From positions 1,720,001 through 1,784,000 of the forward strand of contig NZ_AP022870.1 in the NCBI RefSeq assembly GCF_011764545.1: a DNA stretch of 64,000 nucleotides, written 5' to 3'. The notes beneath the pieces are model-generated. The model ran no database searches and had not been told where the DNA came from. It worked only from the letters and a program-made list of their open reading frames with translations. The translations under genes were made by a program, and so were the position numbers. Source of the stretch: Phytohabitans flavus. GTDB lineage: Bacteria; Actinomycetota; Actinomycetes; Mycobacteriales; Micromonosporaceae. Shown here in pieces: positions 11,501-20,785 of the stretch (the stretch's first letter is position 1; the number at the start of each line of letters is the position of its first letter).

Positions 11501-14500
11501 CCGCAGGGCGGCGTAGTGCTCGCCCAGCTCCCGGGCGAACAGGTCGGCCGACCAGGCGTCGTTGGCCACGTGGTGCACGGCGACCAGCAGCTGGTGCCGG
11601 CCGCCGGTCAGGCGCAGCAGCAGGGCCCGCAGCGGCGGCTCGACGGCGAGGTCGAAGCGCCGGTCCGCGTGCTCGCGCAGCAGGCCCTCGGCGTCGTCCG
11701 GCTCGGTCACCACCGTGAACGGCAGCTCCGCCTCGTCGCGGACGACCTGCCACAGTTCGCCGTCGCGGTCGACGAACTGGGTGCGTAGCAGCTCGTGCCG
11801 TTCGACGATCGCGGTCAGCGCGCGGCGCAGCAGCTCGACGTCGAGCGCGCCGTCGATCTCCAGGTACAGGCTGGTGTTGTAGACGGCGGCGCCGGTCTCC
11901 AACTGGTCCAGGAACCACAGCCGGCGCTGGCCGTACGAGGCCGGCAGCGGCGCGTCCCGCGGCACCGGCGTGATGGCCGGCAGCGTCAGCGCCTTGCGGC
12001 GGCGCTGCGCGACCTTCGCCGCGAGGCCGGCCACCGTCGGCTCCTCGAACACCGCGCGGACCGGCAGGGCGACGCCGAGGGCGGCCCGCAGCCGGGACAC
12101 CAGCTGGATGGCCAGCAGCGAGTGCCCGCCGAGGGCGAAGAAACCGTCGTGGCGGCCGATCGGCCCGTGGCCGAGCAGCGCGGTGAACAGCCCGGCGATC
12201 AGCTCCTCGGTGTCACCCACCGGCGCCTGCGTCGCGGGTCCGGCGCCGGCGCCGGCGGCGGTGCTGTCGGGGTCGGGGAGCCGGGCGTGGTCGACCTTGC
12301 CGTGCGCGGCGCGCGGCAGCTCGTCAAGTGCGACGAACGCCGCCGGGACCATGTGGTCGGGCAGCAACGCGGCGGCGAACGCCGGTAGGTCCACAGTAGA
12401 GCCGACGACGTAGGCGACCAGGCCCTGCGGGCGGGCGACGACGGCGCAGTCGACCACCCCGGGCGCCGCGGCGATAACCTGCCGCACCTCGCCCGGCTCG
12501 ACCCGGTAGCCACGGATCTTGACCTGGTCGTCGAGCCGGCCCAGGAACTCCAGCTCGCCGCCGGGCAGCCGGCGGGCCCGGTCGCCGGTGCGGTACAGCC
12601 GGGCGCCTGGCTGCCCGCCGAACGGGTCCGGGCGGAACCGGTCGGCGGTCAGCGCCGGCCGGCCCAGGTAGCCCCGGCTGACCGTGGCCCCGCCGAGCCA
12701 CAGCTCGCCGCAGACGGCGTCGGGTACCGGCTGGCCGTGCTCGTCCAGCACGTAGGCGGCGGCATGGGCCAGCGGCCGGCCCAGCGGCGTGGTGGTGCCC
12801 GCGTCGGCCGGGTCGGCGCCGGCGGCCAGGGCGACGGCGCCGACGGTGGTCTCGGTCGGGCCGTAGTGGTTGACGACCGCGCGTCCCTGCCGCAGGTCGC
12901 GGACCCACGCCCAGTCGGAGCCCTCGCCGCCGAGCACCAGGGTCCGCCGGGGCAGCAAGGCCGCCGGGTCGGGGCGGCCGGCCAGCAGCGCCCGCAGGTG
13001 CGACGGCGTGATCTTCATGAGGTCGACCCGGTGCCGGCGCAGGTAGTCGGCCAGCCCGTGCGGGTCGGTGGCCAGCTCGGTGACCAGGTGCAGGGTGCCG
13101 CCGGTCAGCAGCGCGCCGTAGAAAACGGTGGCGCCGAAGTCGAACACCAGCGACTGAAGCTGGGCGAAGGAGCGGCCGGGCGCGGTGTCCAGCAGCGGCC
13201 GGACCCCGTCGACGTACGCGGCCAGGTTGCGGTGCGCGACCCCGACGCCCTTGGGTTCCCCGGTCGACCCGGAGGTGTACGTGACGTACGCCAGCGCGTC
13301 TGGGTGCGGCCGACCCTCGGGCGCGTCCGGTGGCTGGGCGGCGATGCTGGCGGCGTCGCCGCGTAGGTCTACGGCGGGCAGGCCGTGTTCGTCGCGGCCC
13401 GATGCGGTCACCACGGCGACCGCGCCGGAGTCGGCGATCAGGCGGCGCAGCCGCTCGGGCGGGTTCTTCGGGTCCAGCGGCACGTACGCGGCGCCGGCCT
13501 TGAGCACCGCCAGCACCGCGACGGCCAGGTCGACGCCGCCGTCCACCAGCAGCGCCACCCGGGCGTCCGGCCGGATCGGCGCGACCCGCGCCAGGTGCCG
13601 GGCGAGCCGGTTGGCCCGCTCGTCCAGCGCCCGGTAGGTCAGCTGCTCGCCGGTGGCGTCGACGACAGCGGTCAGCTCGGGGTCGGCGGCCACCCGCTCG
13701 GCGAACATGTCGAGCACCGACGCGGGCGTGCCGGTCGCGACCGGGCCCGCCAGCAGCTGCCGCCGCTCGGCGGGGTCGAGCAGCGGCAGCCGGCCGATCG
13801 GGGTGTCGAGGTCGGCCAGGCCGGCCTCGAGCAGCCGCAGCAGCCGCTCGGTCAGGGCGGTCGCGGCCGCCTCGTCGAACATGTCCCGGCGGTACTCCAG
13901 CCGCCCGACGTAGCCGTCCGGCCGCTCGCCGAGGTCGACGAGCAGGTCCACCTTGGCGGTGCCGGTGCCGACGTCGTCGCTGACCACGCCGGGCAGCAGG
14001 TTGAACACCACCCGGTGCAGCGGCGACCCGCTGGCGTCGCGGTCCGGCGCCAGGGTCTTGACCAGGTGGTCGTACGGGACCTCCTGGTTGTCCAGCGCGT
14101 CGAGCACGGTGCCTCGGACCCGGTCGACAAGCTCGCCCAGCCCCGGGTCGCCGGCGCAGTCGACGCGCAGCACCAGCGTGTTGACGAACATGCCGATCAG
14201 CGGCGCCAGCTCCGGGCGGCCCCGGCCGGTGACCGGGGTGCCGATCAGCAGGTCGGTCTCGCCGGTGAGCCGGTGCAGCAGGGTGGCGAACCCGGCCAGC
14301 AGCACGGCGTACGGTGTGGCGCGGCGGGCCCGGGCCACCTCCCGCAGGCGGTGGCCGAGCGCGGGGGCAGCGCGAACATGACGTGCCCGCCGCGGTGCGG
14401 GCCGCCGTCGCGGTCGCGCCCGGCGCCCATCGCCGGCAGCCGTAGCGATGCGGGCAGGTCGGCGAGGACGCGTTGCCAGTACGCGATCTGGTCGTCGAGG

Positions 14501-15096
14501 TCGCCGCCAGCCATCCGCTCCCGCTGCCAGGCCGCGAAGTCGCCGTACTGTAGGGCCAGCTCCGGCAGGTCCGGTGTGGCACTACCGGCCCGCAGCGCCC
14601 GGTACGCCTCGCGCAGCTCGACGGTGAGGTTCTTCACCGAGGCGCCGTCGAAGACCGCGTGGTGCACGACGAACACCAGGTGGCAGTCGTCGTCGGAGAC
14701 CTGGATCAGCCGGGCCCGCCACAGCGGGGCGCGGTCCAGCGGGATCGGCGCGGTGCCGTCGGCCGAGGCGAGCGCCGAGGCCTCCGCCCGGCGCCGGTCC
14801 ACGGGCAGGCTACGCAGGTCGGTGTACCCGACCTCGACCGGCACCTCGGCGTGGACCAGCTGGGTGAGCTGGCCGTCGCGGGTGACCAGGCCGGTGCGCA
14901 GCGTCTCGTGCCGGGCGACGACCAGCTCGAGGGCGGCCCGGACCGCGGCGACGTCGACCGGGGCGCCCCGGGTGCCGAGTTCCACCCGGCACGGCAGGTT
15001 GTAGACGGCCAAGTCCGGTACCAGCTGGTTGAAGAACCACAGCCGCTCCTGAGCCGGCGACGCGGGCAGCGGGTAGGTGGCCGGGAGGGTCTCCAC
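5569..15096 (-). CDS. NRPS, three modules: C-A(Asp)-T-C-A(Ser)-T-C-A(Ser)-T (three apparent 1-base breaks)
   Basis: About 3176 residues once three single-base gaps are repaired, in G/C runs at 14363-14367, 10036-10038 and 7938-7941; each break falls inside a conserved domain that continues in the next frame. By-eye codes: module 1 D-F-T-K-V-G-H-V-G (Asp-like), module 2 D-V-W-H-V-S-L-V-D (Ser), module 3 D-V-W-H-F-S-L-V-D (Ser). C motifs are HHAVFDG, HHVANDA (last Gly changed to Ala) and HHAILDG. Carrier 1 is GGHSL, but carriers 2 and 3 are GGDSI, a form usual before epimerases, although no E domain is present. It starts with GTG at 15096, two bases after the mbtH-like gene, and ends in an ATGA overlap with the Ser-TE synthetase. 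Confidence 0.88.
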
Positions 15097-15098
15097 GG

Positions 15099-15293
15099 TC
15101 AGGCCTCACCCATCGCGACTCGCAGGCTGCGCGGGCGCATGTCGGTCCAGACCTCGTCGATGTGTGCCAGGCACCGGTCGCGGCTGCCGGCGAAGCCGGT
15201 GGCCTGCCAGCCGGCCGGTACCGGCGCGTCCTGCGCCCAGATCGAGAACTGCTCCTCGTCGTTGCGGACCACGAGGTACTCCTGCTCAGCCAT
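15099..15293 (-). CDS. MbtH-like NRPS chaperone
   Basis: 64 residues carrying the full family signature: NDEEQFSIW, PAGW, CLAHIDEVWTDMRPRSLR. MbtH proteins bind A domains and raise their solubility and activity; this one sits between the PKS and the first large NRPS and probably serves the Asp/Ser adenylation domains. The ATG overlaps the PKS stop as TGATG (15291-15295) and the stop is two bases before the NRPS GTG, so all three are co-translated. Confidence 0.95.
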   Translation of the reverse strand: MAEQEYLVVRNDEEQFSIWAQDAPVPAGWQATGFAGSRDRCLAHIDEVWTDMRPRSLRVAMGEA

Positions 15294-18200
15294 CAGGCCG
15301 TCCTTCCAGTCGTGGTGGTGCGGTCCGTGCGGGCCAGCACCGGGATCGCGTCGGCCTTCTGCTCGGCGCGCAGGGTTTCCACGTGGCCGGCCAGCGCCGC
15401 CACGGTCGGCATTTCGAAGATCGACCGCATCGGCAGCCGGACGCCCAGCTCCTTGCGGGCCATGGCGATGAACTGCACCGCGTTGAGCGAGTTGCCGCCG
15501 GCGTCGAAGAGGTCTTCGGTGACGCCGATGGGGCGGCCGAGCACCTCCGCCCAGATCCGGGCGACGCCGGCCTCCAGTTCGGTGCGCGGGGCGTCGAGGC
15601 TGCCCGCGCCGTTTCCGGCGGCGGCAGCGCCGGCCGCGCCGACGACCAGGTCCTCCTCGATCGTCTCCTGGGTGAGCCGGCGGGTGTCGGTGATGAGCCG
15701 GTGGATCGGCAGCACCGAGGCCACGACCTGCGGGCCGAGGTCGGCGCCGGCCAGCAGGCGGAAGCACTCCGCGCCCTCGGCCGGCCGCATCCGCACCGAC
15801 GGGTCGCCGCCGGCCTGGGTCTCCTGCTTGGCGGCGGCCGGTGCGGCGACCGCGGCCGCCGGTGTGCCGGCCCGCAGCTCGGCGGCGAACCGCTCGGCGT
15901 TGACCCGCCGGCTGGTGAACCGGCTGATCGTCACGATCTCCAGCCCGCTCTCGTCCAGCAGCGACAGGTCGGAGACCCGTACGTCGGCGTCGCCCTCGGG
16001 GTCGCGGTGGCGCAGGTGGGTCCAGAACCGGGCCGGCAGCGGGCCGCGGACCGTAACTCGGGCGAACCCGGCCGGCCAGTACGACCCGTCGCCGCCGAGG
16101 CCGGTCGCCTCGTCCAGCAGCGCCGGGTGCAGCACCCAGCGGTGCAGGTCGGCGGCGGTGGCGGTGCCCGCCTCCAGCAGGGCCAGCTCCTCGTTCTGTC
16201 CACCGTGGACGGTGCGCAGGTTGCCCCAGTGCGGGCCGGCTCGGTGCTCGTCGACGGCCTCGGCCACCAGCGAGCAGCGGGCCTTCACCGCTGCCAGGTC
16301 CACAAGGGAGGTACCGGCCGCGTCGACCCAGTGCGCGCTGCCCTCGGCGTGCGTGCGCCGGGCCTCGCCCACTTGGCTTCGCACCGTGAAGGCCAGACCG
16401 TCCGCAGTGGGCGCGAACTCCACCCGTACCTCCGCGACGCCGCCCTGGGGCACCGTCAGCGGCTCGCGCAGCACCACGTCGCGCAGCTCCACGGCCTGGC
16501 CGGGCGCTGGTGGCGTCGAGACGGCCTGGAACGCCTGCCGGGCCACCTCCAGGTGGCTGGTGCCGGGCAGCACCGGCACCCCACCCACCCGGTGCTCGTC
16601 GAGCAGCCAGTGGGTGGTGGCGACCGTGCCGCCGCACCAGTCCGGTTCGTCGCCGTCGCCGCCGTGCCGGGCGGTGAGCAGGTCGGAGTCGATCGGGGTA
16701 CGACGGTCGCCGCGCTGCAGGGCCCGGAACGCCGCCGGCGCCGCCACCTCGGCCGCCACGCCGACTTCCGACCAGCCGCCCCAGTTGACCGAGACGACCG
16801 GCGCCCGCCAGCCGTGGTCGCTGGCCGCGTAGGCGTCCAAGAACTGGTTGGCGGCGCAGTAGTCGACCTGGCCGAACCCGCCCGCCAGCGCGTACGCCGA
16901 GGAGCACAGCAGCACGAAGTCGAGCGGCAGGTCGCCGAAGACCGCGTGCAGCGCGAGCGTGCCGGCGACCTTCGGCCGGAGCACCTCCTCGGCGACCTCG
17001 CGGTCCTTCACCTCCGCCATGCCGCCACCGGGTACGCCGGCGGTGTGCACGATGCCGTCGAGCCGGCCGAACCGGTCCAGCGCCCGTTCGCGTACCGCCC
17101 GCAGGTCCGCCTCGTCGCTGACGTCGGCGGCCGCGACAAGTACCTGGCCGCCGGCCGCCTCCATCCGGCGGATCGCGGCGATGGCCCGGCTGACCCGGTG
17201 CGGTGTGCCAGGCGTGGCGAGGGCGGCGTCCCATTCCTCGCGCGGCGGCAGCGCGGTGCGGGAGACCAGCACCAGCCGCGCGCGTAGCCGGGTGGCGAGG
17301 TCTTCGGCGACGGTGCTGCCGATGCCGCCGAGCCCACCGGTGATCAGGTACGTGCCGCCCTCGCGCAGCCCGCCGGTCGCCGGGTCGGCCCGCACGGTCC
17401 CGGCCGGTACCGGCTGGAACTCCCGCTGCCAGCGGCGGCCGGCCCGGATCGCCACCACGCCCTCGACCGGCTCGGCGGACAACTCGGCGGCGAGTCGGGC
17501 GGCGTCGGCCGGCGTGGCGTGCGGCCAGGCGGCGGCCGGGTCGAGGTCGATGTGGCGGACGGCGAGCCACGGCAGCTCCAGCGGCACCACCCCGGCGATG
17601 CCGGCGACCGTGGCGTGCTGCGGGCACACCAGGTCCGAACCGGTCACGTCCTGGGTGCCGGCGGTGAGCGTGACAAGCTCCACGCCACCGTCCAGCCCGG
17701 CCCCGGCCAGCGCCTGGGTCAGGTTGAGCAGGCTGAAGAAGCCTCGGTCCTGTGCCTGCCAGCCGCGCGCGCCGTGGGTGTCCGACAGCGGCCAGGCGTG
17801 CACGATCCGCCTCGGCACACCGCCGCCGGCCAGGTCCGCCAGCAGCGCGTCGTAGTCGGCGCGGACCGCCGGCCGGATCGTGTAGCCGCCGTCGCCGTCG
17901 CGGGAGTACGCCGCCCCGGAGCGGACCAGGACGACCTCGGTGCCGTCTGGCAGCGGCCCCTCGGGCCGGTTCAGGTCGGCGAAGAGCAGGCACCGGCCCA
18001 GTGGCCGCGCCGGTGCGGCGGGCGGCAGCTGGCGCCAGGCGGGCACGGCGAACCACTGGTCCAGCGGGCGCCGCCGCTCGTCGTGCGCGACGTCGTCGAC
18101 GTGGTCGTCGGTGTCCGGCTTGACCCAGTGGTACGACCGCTCCCACGGATAGGTGGGCAGTGGCACGCGGCGCCCGGCCGGCCCGACCGCCGCCAGGTCG

Positions 18201-20785
18201 AGGGAGACGCCCGCGACCCACAGCTGGCCGGCCGTGCCGTACAGCGTCTCCACCTCGGACTTCTTCTCGCCGCGGTGCGGCAGGCTGGCCAGGGCGGTGA
18301 AGTCGCCGCCCTTGTGTAGCTTGGCCAGCCCGGCCAGCTGCCGGCCGGGTCCGCACTCGACCAGCTGCCAGGCGCCGCCCTCGATCAGGGTGTCCAGGCA
18401 GTCGGCGAAGCGCACCGGCTCGCGCAGGTGGCGGGCCCAGTACGACGGGTCGGTCGCCTCGGCGGCGGTGATCCAGGTGCCGGTGACGTTGGACAAGAAC
18501 GGCTGCGCCGGCGGCGTGAGCGGCACCTGCGCCACCACCGCCCGGAACGCGGCCAGGACCGGCTCCATCATCACCGAGTGGAACGCGTGCGAGGTGCGCA
18601 GCGCCCGGGCGCCGATCTCGTCGGCCGCCAGCTCCGCCGCCAGCTTCTCGATCGCCTCCGCCGGGCCGGCGACCACCGTGGCGCCGGGGCCGTTGACGGC
18701 CGCGACCGACACGTCGGCGGGCAGCCGGGGGCGCAGCTCGTCCTCGTCGAGCCGAACCGCGAGCATCTTGCCCGGCGGCATGCCCTGCATCAGGCGGCCT
18801 CGGGCGGCGACCACGCGCAGCGCGTCGGCCAGCTCGAAGACGCCGGCGACGGTCGCCGCCACGTACTCGCCGATGCTGTGCCCGACCATCGCGGCCGCGC
18901 CAAGGCCCCACGAGCGCCAGAGCCGGGCCAGGGCGTAGCAGACGGTGAACAGCGCCGGCTGGGCCAGCTCGGTGCGGCCCAGCTCCCGTTCGGCCTCCGC
19001 ACCGCCGTCGAGCAGGACCGTGCGCAGGTCCACGCCGGTCTCGGGCAGCAGCAGGTCGGCGCACTCGTCGACGGCCGCGCGGAAGACCGGCTCGGTCGCG
19101 TACAGCTGGGCGCCCATGCCCGCGTACTGCGCGCCCTGCCCGGAGAACATGAGCGCGACCCGCGGCGGGGTGGCCGGCGCGGTGCCGGCGCCGCGGCGGG
19201 TGGCGTTGCCGAGCGCGGTGGCGGCGGCGGCCGGGTCGCCGGCGACCACGGCCAGCCGGTGGGTGTGCTGGCGGCGGCCGACCCGCAGGGTGTACGACAC
19301 GTCGCGCAGGTCGGTCTCGCGCACCGCCTCCCAGGGGCCTCGGCCGGTGTCCTCGGTGAGGTGGGCGGCCAGCCGCCGGGCCGACTCGGCGAGCCCGGTT
19401 TCGGTGCGCGCGCTGAGCACGATCAGGTGCGCGGGGTGCGCCGGAGGCTCGGCCGGCCGGAGCACCGGGTCCGCCGCCGGCGGCTCGGCCATGACGATGT
19501 GGCCGTTGGTGCCGCCCATGCCGAACGAGCTGACCCCGGCCCGGCGCGGCGAGCCGTTCGCCTTCCACGGCGACAGCGCCGCGTTGACCCAGAACGGGCC
19601 CGGGTCGATGCGGGGGTTGAGCTTCTCGAAGTGCAGGGTGGGCGGGAGCAGCCCGTTCTCGATCGCGAGCACCACCTTGATCACGCTGGCGATGCCGGCC
19701 GCCGGCCCGAGGTGGCCGATGTTGGGCTTGACCGACCCGATCGCGCACCACGCCTCGCCGTCCGGGGCCGGGTCACGCCGGTACGCGGCGCCGAGCGCGG
19801 CCAGCTCGATCGGGTCGCCCAGTTCGGTGCCGGTGCCGTGCGCCTCGACGTAGGTGATCGTCGTCGGGTCGACGCCGGCCACGCCGAGCGCCTGGGCGAT
19901 GACCGCGGTCTGGCCCTGCTGGCTCGGCGAGGTGTACCCGGCCCGGTCGGCGCCGTCGTTGTTGATCGCGTTGCCGAGCACGACGGCCCGGACGTGGTCG
20001 CCGTCGCGCAGTGCCGCCGACAGTGGCTTGAGCAGCACCATCCCGCCGCCGTTGCCCCAGATGGTGCCTTCGGCCGCGGCGTCGAAGGTGCGGATGTGGC
20101 CGTCCGAGGAGTGCACACCGCCCTCGGCGTACACGTAGCCCCAGCCCAGTGGCAGGTCCACACTGGCCGCACCGGTCAGCGCCATGTCGCACTCGCCGGC
20201 CCGCAGCGCCTCGCAGGCCAGGTGCAATGTGACCAGCGCGGTGGAGCAGGCGGTGCCGACCGACAGGCTGGGGCCGCGCAGGTCGAGCTGGTACGACAGG
20301 AACGTGCTCAGGAACGCGGGGTGGGTGTTGACCGCGACGGCCAGCTCACCGGCCCCGTTGAAGATCCGGCGGTTGCGGCGCACGTTGCGCCACTCGTAGC
20401 TGGCGTCGCCGCAGCCCACGTACACGCCGATGTCGCCCCGGTAGCGGGTGGCGTCGTAGCCCGCATCCTCCAGTGTGGTGTGTGCCAGCTCCAGCAGCAG
20501 CCGGTGCTGCGGGTCGCGCAGCTCCGCCTCCCGGGGCGACATGCCGAAGTAGGCGGCGTCGAAGTACTCGTAGTCGTCGAGGTAGGCCGCGGCCGGTACG
20601 AAGGCGGGGTCGGACAGCATGCTCTCCGGCACGCCGAACGCCGCCTGCTCGGCCAGCGTGGTCGTCTTGATCGACTCCACGCCGTTGACCAGGTTCTGCC
20701 AGAACTGGCCGGCGTCGCGGGCGCCGGGCAGCCGGCAGGCCAGTCCGATGATCGCGATCGGCTCCACGTCCGGGTCGTCGGTCAT
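15293..20785 (-). CDS. Type I PKS module KS-AT-KR-DH-ACP
   Basis: 1830 residues. KS 1-430 with Cys180 (GTACSTA), His316 (EAHGTGT) and His358 (NIGHL); AT about 540-850 with GHSIGEY (Ser637) and the malonyl-type motif HAFH at 733-736; KR about 1145-1340 with GGLGGIG, Ser1295/1296 and Tyr1309-x3-Asn1313; DH-like region from about 1390 with H1398-x3-G-x4-P and a later LLDEATG; carrier about 1740-1815 (AGGNSLN). One round of extension with malonyl-CoA, keto reduction and dehydration would insert an unsaturated C2 unit. The DH lies after the KR, not between AT and KR as usual. The ATG overlaps the NRPS stop (ATGA at 20782-20785). Confidence 0.92.
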   Translation of the reverse strand: MTDDPDVEPIAIIGLACRLPGARDAGQFWQNLVNGVESIKTTTLAEQAAFGVPESMLSDPAFVPAAAYLDDYEYFDAAYFGMSPREAELRDPQHRLLLELAHTTLEDAGYDATRYRGDIGVYVGCGDASYEWRNVRRNRRIFNGAGELAVAVNTHPAFLSTFLSYQLDLRGPSLSVGTACSTALVTLHLACEALRAGECDMALTGAASVDLPLGWGYVYAEGGVHSSDGHIRTFDAAAEGTIWGNGGGMVLLKPLSAALRDGDHVRAVVLGNAINNDGADRAGYTSPSQQGQTAVIAQALGVAGVDPTTITYVEAHGTGTELGDPIELAALGAAYRRDPAPDGEAWCAIGSVKPNIGHLGPAAGIASVIKVVLAIENGLLPPTLHFEKLNPRIDPGPFWVNAALSPWKANGSPRRAGVSSFGMGGTNGHIVMAEPPAADPVLRPAEPPAHPAHLIVLSARTETGLAESARRLAAHLTEDTGRGPWEAVRETDLRDVSYTLRVGRRQHTHRLAVVAGDPAAAATALGNATRRGAGTAPATPPRVALMFSGQGAQYAGMGAQLYATEPVFRAAVDECADLLLPETGVDLRTVLLDGGAEAERELGRTELAQPALFTVCYALARLWRSWGLGAAAMVGHSIGEYVAATVAGVFELADALRVVAARGRLMQGMPPGKMLAVRLDEDELRPRLPADVSVAAVNGPGATVVAGPAEAIEKLAAELAADEIGARALRTSHAFHSVMMEPVLAAFRAVVAQVPLTPPAQPFLSNVTGTWITAAEATDPSYWARHLREPVRFADCLDTLIEGGAWQLVECGPGRQLAGLAKLHKGGDFTALASLPHRGEKKSEVETLYGTAGQLWVAGVSLDLAAVGPAGRRVPLPTYPWERSYHWVKPDTDDHVDDVAHDERRRPLDQWFAVPAWRQLPPAAPARPLGRCLLFADLNRPEGPLPDGTEVVLVRSGAAYSRDGDGGYTIRPAVRADYDALLADLAGGGVPRRIVHAWPLSDTHGARGWQAQDRGFFSLLNLTQALAGAGLDGGVELVTLTAGTQDVTGSDLVCPQHATVAGIAGVVPLELPWLAVRHIDLDPAAAWPHATPADAARLAAELSAEPVEGVVAIRAGRRWQREFQPVPAGTVRADPATGGLREGGTYLITGGLGGIGSTVAEDLATRLRARLVLVSRTALPPREEWDAALATPGTPHRVSRAIAAIRRMEAAGGQVLVAAADVSDEADLRAVRERALDRFGRLDGIVHTAGVPGGGMAEVKDREVAEEVLRPKVAGTLALHAVFGDLPLDFVLLCSSAYALAGGFGQVDYCAANQFLDAYAASDHGWRAPVVSVNWGGWSEVGVAAEVAAPAAFRALQRGDRRTPIDSDLLTARHGGDGDEPDWCGGTVATTHWLLDEHRVGGVPVLPGTSHLEVARQAFQAVSTPPAPGQAVELRDVVLREPLTVPQGGVAEVRVEFAPTADGLAFTVRSQVGEARRTHAEGSAHWVDAAGTSLVDLAAVKARCSLVAEAVDEHRAGPHWGNLRTVHGGQNEELALLEAGTATAADLHRWVLHPALLDEATGLGGDGSYWPAGFARVTVRGPLPARFWTHLRHRDPEGDADVRVSDLSLLDESGLEIVTISRFTSRRVNAERFAAELRAGTPAAAVAAPAAAKQETQAGGDPSVRMRPAEGAECFRLLAGADLGPQVVASVLPIHRLITDTRRLTQETIEEDLVVGAAGAAAAGNGAGSLDAPRTELEAGVARIWAEVLGRPIGVTEDLFDAGGNSLNAVQFIAMARKELGVRLPMRSIFEMPTVAALAGHVETLRAEQKADAIPVLARTDRTTTTGRTA

